From NCBI GenBank assembly GCA_017303335.1, contig JAFLBK010000005.1, positions 62,001 through 126,000 on the forward strand: a DNA stretch of 64,000 nt, read 5' to 3'. Source of the DNA: Chitinophagales bacterium. GTDB lineage: Bacteria > Bacteroidota > Bacteroidia > Chitinophagales > Chitinophagaceae. Both the position numbers and the translations under genes were made by a program. Below are positions 50,151 to 59,502 of this stretch, one piece after another (positions within the stretch are counted from its first letter, which is position 1; each line of letters begins with the position of its first letter). The notes below the pieces were generated by a model, which did not search any database, was not told where the DNA came from, and worked only from the letters and a program-made list of their open reading frames with translations.

Positions 50151-52532
50151 ATGTCGAAAAGAATCATCAAAAAAGTGGCTGTTTTGGGAAGCGGGGTCAT
50201 GGGAAGCCGTATTGCCTGTCATTTCGCGGGCGTGGGATTGCAGGTTTTGCTGCTGGATATACAACCCAAGGACCTGCCGGCGGATGCGAAACCGTCGGAT
50301 CGCAATAAGATCGTGAACGATGCACTGGCGGCGGCCATCAAATCCAATCCATCTCCTGTATATACAGCCGATGTGGCCAAAAGGATCAAGACAGGGAATT
50401 TTACCGACAACATGAAAGACATCGCCGATTGCGACTGGGTGATTGAAGTGGTGGTGGAACGGCTCGATATCAAGCAATCTGTTTTTAGTGAGGTAGAGAA
50501 ATACCGGAAACCAGGCACGCTCATCACTTCCAATACCTCGGGCATCCCCATTCACCTGATGACCGAAGGCCGAAGCGATGATTTCAAAAAACATTTCTGC
50601 GGAACGCATTTCTTCAACCCGCCCCGGTACCTGCGTTTGCTCGAGGTCATTCCTACGCCGCATACCGATCCGGACGTTGTTGCGTTTTTAATGCACTATG
50701 GCGATCTCACCCTGGGTAAAACCACGGTGCTTTGTAAAGACACGCCGGCCTTTATCGCCAACCGCATCGGCGTATACGGCATGATGGCCATCATGAATAC
50801 CATGGAGCAATTGAAACTGACCGTTGATGAGATCGATGCGCTTACCGGGCCGGTCATCGGCCGGCCGAAATCGGCCACCTTCCGTACGGCGGATGTGGTG
50901 GGCATCGACACCCTGGTGAAAGTGGCCAAAGGGGTGTATGATAATTGCCCGGCCGACGAAGCCAAGGAACAATTCATCATACCCGCCTGGCTGAACAAAA
51001 TGGTGGAGAACAACTGGCTCGGCGATAAAACAGGCCAGGGCTTCTTCAAAAAGACCAAGGGAGCGGGTGGTGAAAAGGAGATACTCTCCCTTAACCTGCA
51101 AACGCTGGAATACGGTGCCCGCCAGAAACCCAAATTCGCTATGCTGGAAACAGCCAAACCCATTGAAGACCTGAAGACACGAATTAAGGCCTTGTGTGCT
51201 GGAACAGATAAAGCAGGCGAATTCTATCGTTTGTTTCATTACAATCTCTTTTCGTATATCTCTCACCGCATCCCCGAGATCAGTGATGAATTGTACCGGG
51301 TGGATGACGCAATGATGGCCGGCTTTGGTTGGGAGATCGGGGCCTTCGAAAGCTGGGATACCCTGGGCCTGGCAAAAACCGTTGAAGCCATGAAGGCGGC
51401 GGGTCATAAGGTAGCTGCCTGGGTGGAGGAGATGATCGCGGCGGGTAATACCTCTTTCTATAAAGTAGAGAATGGTAAACGTCTTTGTTATGATGCCGGC
51501 AGTAAATCGTATAAGGTATTGCCGGGTGGCGACGCCTTCATCGTGATGAAGAATTTTGAAAACCAAACCATCTGGAAAAATGCCGCCTGCCGTACCTATC
51601 ACCTGGGCGATGACGTGATCGGGCTGGAATGGTATACCAAGATGGGAAGCATCGGCGGCGAAGTGCTGGAGGGGCTGCAGCGTTCGATCGCGATAGCCGA
51701 AGAAAAATACAAAGGCCTGGTGGTGGCGAACGACGGACCTAATTTCAGTGCCGGCGCTAACGTGGCGATGATCTTCATGATGGCGATCGAGCAGGACTAC
51801 GATGAGATTGATATGGCGATCCGCCAGTTCCAGAATACGATGATGCGGGTGCGTTATTCAGCGATACCCGTGGTGCTGGCGCCGCATGGATTGGCCCTGG
51901 GCGGCGGTTGCGAGATGAGCCTGCATGCCGACCGCGTGATTCCCGCGGCTGAAACCTATACCGGCCTCGTGGAAGTGGGTATTGGTGTGATTCCTGGCGG
52001 CGGAGGCACCAAGGAGTTTGTGTTGCGTGCCGCAGATGAGGTACACAACGGCGAACCGGAGACCATTCCGCTGCAGAACCGTTTCTTAACGATTGCTACG
52101 GCCAAGGTAGCAACCTCGGCCTTCGAAGCGTTCGACCTGGGAATATACAGGAAGGGTAAAGACTCGGTGAGCATTAACCAGGGCCGGAGAATATCCGAAG
52201 CAAAGCAGGCGGTGATCGAGATGTACAACGATGGGTATGTAATGCCGGTACAGCGAACCGATATCAAAGTGCTCGGCCGTTCCATGCTGGGGGCATTGCA
52301 TGCGGGTATCAACGGTATGTGGCGTGCCAACTATGCCACCGATCACGACGTTACCGTGGCCAAAAAACTGGCTTACGTAATGTGTGGCGGCGACCTCAGT
52401 GAACCCACCCTGGTAAGCGAACAATACCTGCTCGACCTGGAACGGGAAGCGTTTTTAAGTCTTACCGGCGAAAAGAAAACCCTCGAGCGTATTCAATCTG
52501 TTCTCAAATCAGGCAAACCGTTGCGCAATTGA
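50151..52532 (+). CDS. Multifunctional 3-hydroxyacyl-CoA dehydrogenase / enoyl-CoA hydratase
   Basis: 793 residues acting in fatty-acid beta-oxidation. The NAD-binding domain comes first (GSGVMGSRIACHFAG at about 12-26), followed by the 3HCDH C-terminal domain (CKDTPAFIANRIG) and then an enoyl-CoA hydratase/crotonase fold (GPNFSAGANVAMIF and LALGGGCEMSLHADRVI). This order (dehydrogenase before hydratase) is that of FadN-type enzymes, reversed from E. coli FadB. The usual partner thiolase gene is not found downstream: a RAYT and its REP palindromes lie there instead. The stop codon is part of a palindrome at 52532-52565. Confidence 0.9.
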   Translation: MSKRIIKKVAVLGSGVMGSRIACHFAGVGLQVLLLDIQPKDLPADAKPSDRNKIVNDALAAAIKSNPSPVYTADVAKRIKTGNFTDNMKDIADCDWVIEVVVERLDIKQSVFSEVEKYRKPGTLITSNTSGIPIHLMTEGRSDDFKKHFCGTHFFNPPRYLRLLEVIPTPHTDPDVVAFLMHYGDLTLGKTTVLCKDTPAFIANRIGVYGMMAIMNTMEQLKLTVDEIDALTGPVIGRPKSATFRTADVVGIDTLVKVAKGVYDNCPADEAKEQFIIPAWLNKMVENNWLGDKTGQGFFKKTKGAGGEKEILSLNLQTLEYGARQKPKFAMLETAKPIEDLKTRIKALCAGTDKAGEFYRLFHYNLFSYISHRIPEISDELYRVDDAMMAGFGWEIGAFESWDTLGLAKTVEAMKAAGHKVAAWVEEMIAAGNTSFYKVENGKRLCYDAGSKSYKVLPGGDAFIVMKNFENQTIWKNAACRTYHLGDDVIGLEWYTKMGSIGGEVLEGLQRSIAIAEEKYKGLVVANDGPNFSAGANVAMIFMMAIEQDYDEIDMAIRQFQNTMMRVRYSAIPVVLAPHGLALGGGCEMSLHADRVIPAAETYTGLVEVGIGVIPGGGGTKEFVLRAADEVHNGEPETIPLQNRFLTIATAKVATSAFEAFDLGIYRKGKDSVSINQGRRISEAKQAVIEMYNDGYVMPVQRTDIKVLGRSMLGALHAGINGMWRANYATDHDVTVAKKLAYVMCGGDLSEPTLVSEQYLLDLEREAFLSLTGEKKTLERIQSVLKSGKPLRN

Positions 52533-52565
52533 TACTTGGTCTGACGCTCTCGTCTGACCAAGTAT
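52532..52565. repeat. REP-type palindrome, left of second RAYT
   Basis: Outer arms ATACTTGGTC and GACCAAGTAT (52532-52541 and 52556-52565) pair perfectly. A T-T mismatch (52542, 52555) follows, then GACG with CGTC (52543-52546, 52551-52554) and a CTCT loop. It is in inverted orientation to the palindrome at 53319-53346, which has A-A at the same mismatch. It overlaps the stop of the beta-oxidation gene. Confidence 0.85.
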
Positions 52566-52701
52566 GATGAAAATAACAGTTTTTTCATGGGTAAAACCAT
52601 CTGGATACTAATTCGGTAGACAATAATTTGTCATCGGTTTCGTGTAAGGCTTTCTGAGCGACTATCTAGTTTAATCTCCTGCCTGATCAAGTAAAACCGA
52701 T

Positions 52702-53250
52702 ATGAGATTCTTGCCCGGAAATGTTTACCATGTTTACAACCAGGGTAATAATAATCAGGTTGTCTTTGAGGAGGAAGTGCATTTCAATTATTTTCTACAG
52801 TTATACCAGCGATTCCTGGTTCCCAATTGCGAAACACTTGCGTGGTGCCTCATGCATACCCACTTTCACTTTATGATTTATGCCGATGAACGAGTTCTGG
52901 AATTAAAACATCAGGGGGCTTTGTCTTTGGATCCCGTAACGAATGGATTCCGGAAATTGCTGAGCGGCTACGCTCACGAATATAACCGAAAGAATAATCG
53001 AAGTGGTTCACTTTTCAGACCAAAAACAAAATCAATTTGCCTGAATGAGTCCACAGAGTGGGGGAGGGATATGCGATCTGGACAGGGTTACTATCTGACT
53101 TTGCTAAATTATATACACGATAATCCTGTAAGGGCAGGGCTGGTTTACCGGGCAGAGGAGTGGAAATGGTCTTTATGCAGGTTTTATAGGGATTTACAAG
53201 TAAATTCGATTTGTAACAAAGAACTTGCGAGGCAGATTTGTGGTCTCTGA
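52702..53250 (+). CDS. REP-associated tyrosine transposase (RAYT), second family
   Basis: 182 residues, shorter than and only weakly similar in wording to the RAYT at 26029. The HUH site is MHTHFHFMIY (His54, His56) and the candidate tyrosine is Tyr137 in LNYIHDNPVRAGLV, the classic RAYT motif. The frame is intact. It is flanked on both sides by inverted copies of one palindrome (52532-52565 and 53319-53346), the canonical REP-RAYT-inverted-REP layout. The palindrome differs from that of the first RAYT, so the window carries two independent RAYT/REP lineages. Confidence 0.9.
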   Translation: MRFLPGNVYHVYNQGNNNQVVFEEEVHFNYFLQLYQRFLVPNCETLAWCLMHTHFHFMIYADERVLELKHQGALSLDPVTNGFRKLLSGYAHEYNRKNNRSGSLFRPKTKSICLNESTEWGRDMRSGQGYYLTLLNYIHDNPVRAGLVYRAEEWKWSLCRFYRDLQVNSICNKELARQICGL

Positions 53251-53318
53251 AGCGAAAGCAAGGTTATCAGGTCTTGATCTGTCTTGTGTGAGAAAAGCAA
53301 TAACAATTAATAAAAAAT

Positions 53319-53346
53319 CATGGTCAGACGAGGACGTCAGACCATG
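53319..53346. repeat. REP-type palindrome, right of second RAYT
   Basis: Outer arms CATGGTC (53319-53325) and GACCATG (53340-53346) pair perfectly. An A-A mismatch (53326, 53339) follows, then GACG with CGTC (53327-53330, 53335-53338) and an AGGA loop. The core GGTC-A-GACG ... CGTC-A-GACC matches the reverse complement of the left copy. It ends 8 bp before the protease start. Confidence 0.85.
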
Positions 53347-53354
53347 TAATCTTC

Positions 53355-54026
53355 ATGGGCGAAGCGGAGATATTACCGGGGAAGGGCCTGCTGGTCATTC
53401 ATGCCGAACTGATATGTTACGGCGATGCCGCCAGCGATGAACTGTGCAGCCAGGTAGCCCGGGATGTGGAGGATCATTGGAATGAACCCCGGGGTACGGT
53501 GCTCATCCGGAGGCATTGGTTTTCCAAAAAGTCATACCGGGTGCTGTTCGATATCAAAGGCCGCTTCGATAAAAACCTCAGTCCCGAAACCGTTTATGCC
53601 AATACCAATCCCCGTAACAATTATTTCCGCATCGAAGAATTCGCCATCGGTAATATTTCCTTTGTTGATGGACTGAATTCAAATACCGGATATTTCAAAC
53701 TGGATAACCTGCTCAATGGATCATCCACCGCCGCTCATGAATTCGGGCATACGCTCGGGCTCGATCATCCGCATGATCTCGATATCCGGGGTAAGGGCTC
53801 GCCCGGTATCATGTATCCGCGGGGTACATGGGTGGATCCGGCGTTTCAATACGATCCGAACGCTGCGGCCGGTCAGCCCGGCGGTACCATGAATCCCTTC
53901 ACCCGCAAAGTATTGCCTTCGGATATCAACGACCTGGGTCTGCATCGCCTGGCATTCAACCGGGATGGCCTGGCCGTGGTGGGCGGCTTTACCTCCGTCT
54001 GGCACGAAAAGCATGTTGCGGTCTGA
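53355..54026 (+). CDS. Metzincin-type zinc metalloprotease
   Basis: 223 residues. The zinc site HEFGHTLGLDH lies at 128-138 (His128, Glu129, His132, His138) and GIMYPRG follows about 22 residues later as a Met-turn, so this is a metzincin with the HEXXHXXGXXH pattern. No signal peptide or membrane segment is seen in the N-terminus, unusual for this class; the true start could lie further upstream or the protein may stay in the cytoplasm. The REP palindrome lies 8 bp before the ATG, leaving no room for an ordinary leader. The start region could have been altered by the RAYT-REP insertion. Confidence 0.75.
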   Translation: MGEAEILPGKGLLVIHAELICYGDAASDELCSQVARDVEDHWNEPRGTVLIRRHWFSKKSYRVLFDIKGRFDKNLSPETVYANTNPRNNYFRIEEFAIGNISFVDGLNSNTGYFKLDNLLNGSSTAAHEFGHTLGLDHPHDLDIRGKGSPGIMYPRGTWVDPAFQYDPNAAAGQPGGTMNPFTRKVLPSDINDLGLHRLAFNRDGLAVVGGFTSVWHEKHVAV

Positions 54027-54070
54027 TCTTTCTGAATTTCCGCTATCTTCACAGTCAATATCGTATAGCC

Positions 54071-54988
54071 ATGTCTGTTTTAAGCATTGATAAGCTGAGT
54101 AAGAATTATCGTTCCATCAAGGCACTCGACAATGTCAGTTTCACCGTGCCGTCTCAAACTGTATTTGGAATATTAGGTCCGAACGGGAGCGGAAAGACGA
54201 CCCTCCTGGGGATCATCATGGATATTCTCAAGGCCAGCAGTGGATCCTATAACTGGAATGGCCAGCAGAGCACGAACGAAGTACGCAAGAAGATCGGTAC
54301 GCTGCTCGAAACGCCGAACTTTTACCATTACATGAACGCCGAGGATAACCTCCTGATCGCTGCCCGCATCAAGGGAAGGGGTGAAGGTGATATTGAAAAG
54401 GTATTACGGATCGTGAACCTGTACGAACGGCGTAAATCAAAATTCAGCACCTACTCATTAGGGATGAAGCAGCGGCTGGCTATTGCCTCCACCCTGCTGG
54501 GCGATCCCGATATACTTGTATTCGATGAGCCGACAAACGGATTAGATCCGGCCGGTATCGCCGAGATACGGGAACTGATCAAGCAACTGAACCGCCAGGG
54601 CAAAACCATCATCATGGCGAGTCATATCCTCGATGAGGTGGAGAAAGTATGTACGCATGTGGCCATTATCCAGAAAGGGGTGATGAAAACCTATGGGTCG
54701 GTGCAGGATGTGCTGCATCCATCGGGTGTGCAGGCCAGCAAGGTACAGATCGAGATCGCCGCCGCCGATACGGATAAGCTGCGGACCATTCTGCAGGGGA
54801 TGCCCGGTGTTGAAAGCGTTACCGCGGCCGAGCAGGAATTGCTGATCCTTTGCGATGAATCCGTTTCCGCCGAACAGGTAAATAAATATTGTTTTGAACA
54901 GGGCGTGATCCTGAACAAGCTGCAGGTGAAACGGAAATCTCTGGAAACAAGATTCCTGGAGATCACCGGAAAACAAAGCGACCGTTAA
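54071..54988 (+). CDS. ABC transporter ATP-binding protein (ABC-2 type)
   Basis: 305 residues from the ATG at 54071. An in-frame start far upstream would overlap the protease gene and is rejected. Walker A GPNGSGKTT at about 36-44, signature YSLGMKQRL, Walker B ILVFDEPTNGLDPAG and switch His in ASHILDE. The C-terminal extension (from about 220) is typical of ABC-2 exporter ATPases such as the NatA/CcmA class. It pairs with the ABC-2 permease that starts 16 bp downstream. Substrate unknown. Confidence 0.93.
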   Translation: MSVLSIDKLSKNYRSIKALDNVSFTVPSQTVFGILGPNGSGKTTLLGIIMDILKASSGSYNWNGQQSTNEVRKKIGTLLETPNFYHYMNAEDNLLIAARIKGRGEGDIEKVLRIVNLYERRKSKFSTYSLGMKQRLAIASTLLGDPDILVFDEPTNGLDPAGIAEIRELIKQLNRQGKTIIMASHILDEVEKVCTHVAIIQKGVMKTYGSVQDVLHPSGVQASKVQIEIAAADTDKLRTILQGMPGVESVTAAEQELLILCDESVSAEQVNKYCFEQGVILNKLQVKRKSLETRFLEITGKQSDR

Positions 54989-55004
54989 AATCTATCGAAC
55001 AACC

Positions 55005-55826
55005 ATGACTGATCTATTAAAAATAGAGTGGATTAAACTGCGGAAATACATTGTATTTAAACTGATGGCTATTTTCTTCGCCGTTGGCGTGGTAGCGCTC
55101 AATTACATCGTTTACACGGTTAACAAGAATATCGTGAACAATGTGCCCGGCGCCGGCCTGGTGTCTTTCTCTCCCTATGATTTCAAAAACACCTGGCAAA
55201 GCACCAGTTACGCCACGGGTTTTATCCTGATCCTGCCTTCGTTGCTGCTGATGCTGCTCTTTACCAATGAGTACACCTATAAAACACACCGGCAGAATAT
55301 CATCGACGGGTTGAGCAGGCGCCAGTTTATCAGCGTCAAGATCGCCATGGCGTTCATCTTTGCGCTGGTATCAACCGTGCTGGTATTTTTTACCGCCCTG
55401 GGATTCGGATTCGCTTCCGGAACAACATTTTCGTTTCACGGAGTCGTGTTCGTGGCCTACTTTTTTTTAAAGGCGCTCTCGTACAACATGGTCGCTGTTT
55501 TGTTTTCGGTACTGATCCGGCGTACGGGTTTCGCCACCGGCGTATTCTTTATCTATACCGGGGCGGAGAATATCATTTCACAATTGCTCAATGTACTTTG
55601 TATAAAAATAAAGCGGGAAGACGGCACCGACCTCGGCAATATCGGCGATTACCTGCCGATGAATGCTTCGGATAGCTTGCTGGCATTCCCGGATAATCCG
55701 ATCAAGAACCTGAGCAAAGCGATCATGCCTACCGATTATACCTGGATCGCGTTTTCCCTGGCAATACTCTACCTGGTTGTTTTTTATCTCTGGTCACGCT
55801 GGAAATTCCTCAAAGCGGATCTCTGA
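55005..55826 (+). CDS. ABC-2 type transporter permease
   Basis: 273 residues with about six TM helices (starting at about 17-40 and 65-85, with further helices to near 265). It starts 16 bp after the ATPase, so the two form a two-gene export unit. The last 17 bp overlap the end of the opposite-strand epimerase gene (55810-56760). No domain is present that identifies the cargo. Confidence 0.88.
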   Translation: MTDLLKIEWIKLRKYIVFKLMAIFFAVGVVALNYIVYTVNKNIVNNVPGAGLVSFSPYDFKNTWQSTSYATGFILILPSLLLMLLFTNEYTYKTHRQNIIDGLSRRQFISVKIAMAFIFALVSTVLVFFTALGFGFASGTTFSFHGVVFVAYFFLKALSYNMVAVLFSVLIRRTGFATGVFFIYTGAENIISQLLNVLCIKIKREDGTDLGNIGDYLPMNASDSLLAFPDNPIKNLSKAIMPTDYTWIAFSLAILYLVVFYLWSRWKFLKADL

Positions 55827-56760
55827 CGGCATGCAGGTTCTGCAAGGCTTCATCAATTGTTTGATACCCGAAAGCAAAACCGGCCTCCTGTATTTTCCGG
55901 GCGCTCACCGTGGCGCTTTTCAACACTTCGATGCTGCGCTGACCCAGCATGAGTTTCAGCACGAAGGAAGGAACCCGCACCGGTACAAAGAATTTACCGC
56001 GGGATACCCGGGCGAGGCTTACGGTGAGTTCCCTGTTGGAAACGGGGTTTGGCGCCACGGCATTGAATACGCCCTGCACATTTTCATTTTCGATACTGTA
56101 GAGTATCATGCGGCAGAGGTCTTCGATATGGATCCAGCTCACGATCTGCCTGCCGGTACCCAGTATCCCGGCCACTCCGAAACGAAGAGGTTTCTTAAAT
56201 TCGGCTAATGCGCCTCCTTCATTGGCCAGTACAATTCCTGTTCGAAGTTTTACCAATCGCTTTCCAAGCACGCTTGCGGGGTCGATACCGGCTTCCCAAA
56301 GCCGGCAGGTTTCGCCCAGGAAATCGGTGCTGGCGGGTTCGCTTTCCTCAAAGGGTTTTACCGGGTCGTGATCGGGCCCATACCAGCCGATGGCGCTCAT
56401 GCTGATGACGGAGCGAATGGTATTCGGGATGCTTTCTAAGGAAGTAACCAGCAAGCGGCTGCTTTCGGTCCGGCTCTCAACGATCTCTTTCTGGTAAGCG
56501 GGTGTCCATTTCTGCTCAACCACGCCTGCGCCTGCCAGGTGAACGATGTGATCGGCTTCCGCGATGGCTGTCTTGTCGATCTGCTGTTTTTTTACATCCC
56601 ACAAAGCATAGGATATTCCTTTTATCTGTTTATGCCGGGGTAAACGGCGGGTAAGAATGGTTACGGCATAACCTTGCCGAAGCAGGAGTTTGGTCAGCGC
56701 CTTGCCGACCAGGCCTGTGCCGCCGGTGATCAGGATGGTGGGTGTTTTCAATGATTGCAT
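55810..56760 (-). CDS. TIGR01777-family NAD-dependent epimerase/dehydratase-like protein
   Basis: 316 residues. The Rossmann motif TGGTGLVGKAL lies at about 13-23, and ISMSAIGWYGPD near 119-130 is the TIGR01777 (SDR39U1/YfcH) hallmark in place of the usual YxxxK. C-terminal DUF1731-like region near 260-310 (PSFVLKLMLGQRSIEVLKSATVSARK). Related bacterial proteins are of unknown reaction. Convergent overlap of 17 bp with the ABC-2 permease. Upstream gap of 93 bp to the unknown protein gene on the other strand. Confidence 0.88.
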   Translation of the reverse strand: MQSLKTPTILITGGTGLVGKALTKLLLRQGYAVTILTRRLPRHKQIKGISYALWDVKKQQIDKTAIAEADHIVHLAGAGVVEQKWTPAYQKEIVESRTESSRLLVTSLESIPNTIRSVISMSAIGWYGPDHDPVKPFEESEPASTDFLGETCRLWEAGIDPASVLGKRLVKLRTGIVLANEGGALAEFKKPLRFGVAGILGTGRQIVSWIHIEDLCRMILYSIENENVQGVFNAVAPNPVSNRELTVSLARVSRGKFFVPVRVPSFVLKLMLGQRSIEVLKSATVSARKIQEAGFAFGYQTIDEALQNLHAVRDPL

Positions 56761-56853
56761 TACGTGTGTAAAAACAAACCGGGGTTCATCTTGTTCGGTG
56801 TAATTTACTTCCGTTAGTTTTTAAATCGTAATTTTAATATCAAAGATTACTGT

Positions 56854-58362
56854 ATGAAGCGGGTTCTTGTTGTTTTGCTTGCATTATTCTTATCCATCCC
56901 GTTCTGTATAACTGCCCAGAAGATCAGTTTTTCGGATCCCGACCGGGAGAATATTTCCGACATCAGTTTCGAGATCATCGGCAAACTCAATAATAAGATT
57001 CTTATCTACAAAAATATCCGTTCCAATCACCGGATATACGTGTACGACCAGGAGATGAATAAGGAAAAAGTGGTCGACCTGGATTTTATTCCTTCCCGTA
57101 CCTATAACATCGATTTCGTGGTTTACGCGGATTATTTTTATATGGTCTACCAATACCAGAAGAATAGCATCATTCATTGCATGGCCGTAAAGATGAATGC
57201 CGGCGTGGAGCGCATGAATGAACCGGCGGAGATCGACAGCACCCGGATACCCGTGATGACAGATAATAAGATCTATTCCATGATGAGCAGTGAAGACAAA
57301 CAGCGGATCATGGTCTTCAAGATACAGGCACGCAACCAGCGCTTTGATATGGTAACCCTCCTGTTCGACCGCGATTTCACCCTGCTCAAAAAGGCGAGGC
57401 ATGTGACCGAATACAACGAACGGCGTGAAGGGTATGATAACTTCTCACTGGCCAACGACGGATCGCTGGTATTTACACACGTTCGGCAGTCCGGGTTGAG
57501 GGATTACAGCAATGCGCTGGATCTCGTTACCAAGCAACCCGACCAGGAGTCGTTCGTTTACCAGCCCATCGACCTGGGTGAGCGCTATATCGACAATGTG
57601 AAACTGAAGATCGATAACCTGAACGGGAAGTACATCATCAATACATTTTATTATAAAAAGAACAGGGGCAGTATCGAAGGTTTGTTCATTTGTTTCTGGA
57701 ACAAGGCCGAAGCGAAGACCGAGAACGCGGTTTTTTCTGAGTTCGACGACCTGTTGCGCAGCGAGGCCAAGCGAAGCGGCCAGTTGCGCTACGCTTTCGA
57801 TGATTATTTTATCCGGCAGGTGATCGTAAAAAAAGATGGGGGCTTTATACTGGCGGCGGAGGATTTCAGCAGCGATACCCGTAACAGCAATAATTCCTGG
57901 AACCGGTGGGATTACCTGTATAGCCCTTATTATCCTTCATCGGGCTATTATTATTACAACCCGTATACCGGCTATTACCGTCCGCTGGGGCGTTTCTCCG
58001 AAAGCACCCGCTATTATTACGAAAATATTTTTGTCTTAAGTGTGAATAAGAATGGCCGGCCGGAGTGGGCCCGGATCATCCAGAAAGACCAATACGACGA
58101 CAATACCGACAGCTTCCTTTCTTTTTCCACCATGCTGATGTCGGGCGAGATCCATTTCCTCTTCAATAACGACCGCCGGTACCAGATCGTTACCGACCAG
58201 AGTGTACTGCCCGATGGAACCGTAAAGCGGAACCCGACACTCAAGAGCCAGGAAAAGGGGTATGAATTCATGCCCGGGCTCAGCAAGCAGGTGGGAGCCA
58301 CGCAACTGATCATACCCTGCTCGTACCGCGGCAGCCTCAGTTTTGCCAAGATCGATTTTTAA
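56854..58362 (+). CDS. Secreted protein of unknown function
   Basis: 502 residues with a signal peptide (MKRVLVVLLALFLSIPFCITAQ, cleaved near 21). No family is recognised. The body is rich in beta-type sequence with repeated 'V..YDQEM..E.VVDL' and 'LANDGSLVFTHVRQ' segments, compatible with a propeller-like fold. Near residue 350 there is a tyrosine-rich, low-complexity stretch (YSPYYPSSGYYYYNPYTGYY). It is followed 94 bp later by the DUF6427-like gene. Confidence 0.75.
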   Translation: MKRVLVVLLALFLSIPFCITAQKISFSDPDRENISDISFEIIGKLNNKILIYKNIRSNHRIYVYDQEMNKEKVVDLDFIPSRTYNIDFVVYADYFYMVYQYQKNSIIHCMAVKMNAGVERMNEPAEIDSTRIPVMTDNKIYSMMSSEDKQRIMVFKIQARNQRFDMVTLLFDRDFTLLKKARHVTEYNERREGYDNFSLANDGSLVFTHVRQSGLRDYSNALDLVTKQPDQESFVYQPIDLGERYIDNVKLKIDNLNGKYIINTFYYKKNRGSIEGLFICFWNKAEAKTENAVFSEFDDLLRSEAKRSGQLRYAFDDYFIRQVIVKKDGGFILAAEDFSSDTRNSNNSWNRWDYLYSPYYPSSGYYYYNPYTGYYRPLGRFSESTRYYYENIFVLSVNKNGRPEWARIIQKDQYDDNTDSFLSFSTMLMSGEIHFLFNNDRRYQIVTDQSVLPDGTVKRNPTLKSQEKGYEFMPGLSKQVGATQLIIPCSYRGSLSFAKIDF

Positions 58363-58456
58363 GCACGCGCCGCCCTCCGGAAAGAGTTTTCAGTAAGTAA
58401 CAATAAATGCTCATTTTTGCGTACCAACCGATTACTCAAATTCAATTATCTCTGTT

Positions 58457-59440
58457 GTGACCGGGATTTTCAGGGCCAATAATTCGTATAATAACTTCCT
58501 GCTGCTGTTGTATGCGGTATTGCTGAAGCTGCCCATTTTCCTTCACCCGCAGGTTCCGCAGGCCCAGCAGATCGATGGATTCCTGTACAAGGGATTGTTG
58601 AATTGGCTTAAGCCCGTGGGCACAGGCCTCCCCATCATCTACTCACTGATTGCCCTGTTGCTGCTGTATACACAGGCGGTCGCCTTCAACAAATTTGTGA
58701 ACGACCAGCGTATCATGCAGCGGCCCAATTACCTCACGGGAATGAGTTACCTGCTGATCACTTCCTTATTCGTAGAGTGGAATGTGCTTTCTTCGCCGTT
58801 GATCATCAATACACTGCTGATCTGGGTTTGGGCCAAGATGAGTGGTTTGTACAACAGCCAGAGTCCGAAATCTGCCTTATTCAATATCGGGATCGTAATC
58901 GGTCTATCCACCTTTTTTTATTTTCCTTCGCTGGCCTTTTCGGCGCTCATCATTTTCGGATTGGCCCTCACACGACCCTTCAAACTGGCAGAGTGGGTGG
59001 TGGCCTTACTCGGTATCATTACACCGTATTACTTCCTGCTGGCCTATGTTTTCCTCGCGGATAAATGGAAGGGTTACAACCTGCCCGGTGTGGCGGTTAC
59101 CCTGCCGGTGTTCGACCAGACTCACTGGGCTTACGCCGCCATCGGCATCGTGCTGTTTACCTCGATCATCGGCATATTCTTTATACAGCAGAATTTCAGG
59201 CGCCAATTGATCCAGGCCCGGAAAAGCTGGAATCTTATCTTTCTTTACCTGCTGGTGGCCTTATTCGTTCCGTTCATCAACGCCACACATACTTTTGAGT
59301 ATTGGATACTGTGTGCGGTACCTTTGTCGGCCTTCCTGGGAGCGGCTTTCCTCTATCCGGCGAAAGGCTGGTTCCCGCTGCTGCTTCACTGGTTGATGGT
59401 GGCTTTTGTGATCGCCATCAATTACTTCTACTTCCTGTAG
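58457..59440 (+). CDS. DUF6427-like multi-pass membrane protein
   Basis: 327 residues from a GTG at 58457 ([28 protein letters not shown]), which fits the family's opening 'MTGIF..NNP.N.FLL'. About ten TM helices are seen. It is a conserved Bacteroidota membrane protein of unknown activity. No ATG lies close enough to the conserved start, so the GTG is preferred. It lies 62 bp from purQ. Confidence 0.82.
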   Translation: MTGIFRANNSYNNFLLLLYAVLLKLPIFLHPQVPQAQQIDGFLYKGLLNWLKPVGTGLPIIYSLIALLLLYTQAVAFNKFVNDQRIMQRPNYLTGMSYLLITSLFVEWNVLSSPLIINTLLIWVWAKMSGLYNSQSPKSALFNIGIVIGLSTFFYFPSLAFSALIIFGLALTRPFKLAEWVVALLGIITPYYFLLAYVFLADKWKGYNLPGVAVTLPVFDQTHWAYAAIGIVLFTSIIGIFFIQQNFRRQLIQARKSWNLIFLYLLVALFVPFINATHTFEYWILCAVPLSAFLGAAFLYPAKGWFPLLLHWLMVAFVIAINYFYFL

Positions 59441-59459
59441 GCAATAGCAGCACATTTAT

Positions 59460-59467
59460 TACCTTTG
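59460..59467 (+). promoter_or_regulatory. Bacteroidota-type -7 box (TAnnTTTG) for purQ
   Basis: TACCTTTG fits TAnnTTTG and lies 35 bp before the purQ ATG at 59503. The expected -33 position has no TTTG, so only the -7 half is supported. Confidence 0.45.
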
Positions 59468-59502
59468 CGGCTCATACATCGTTCAACCCTCAATCTCTTT
59501 GC

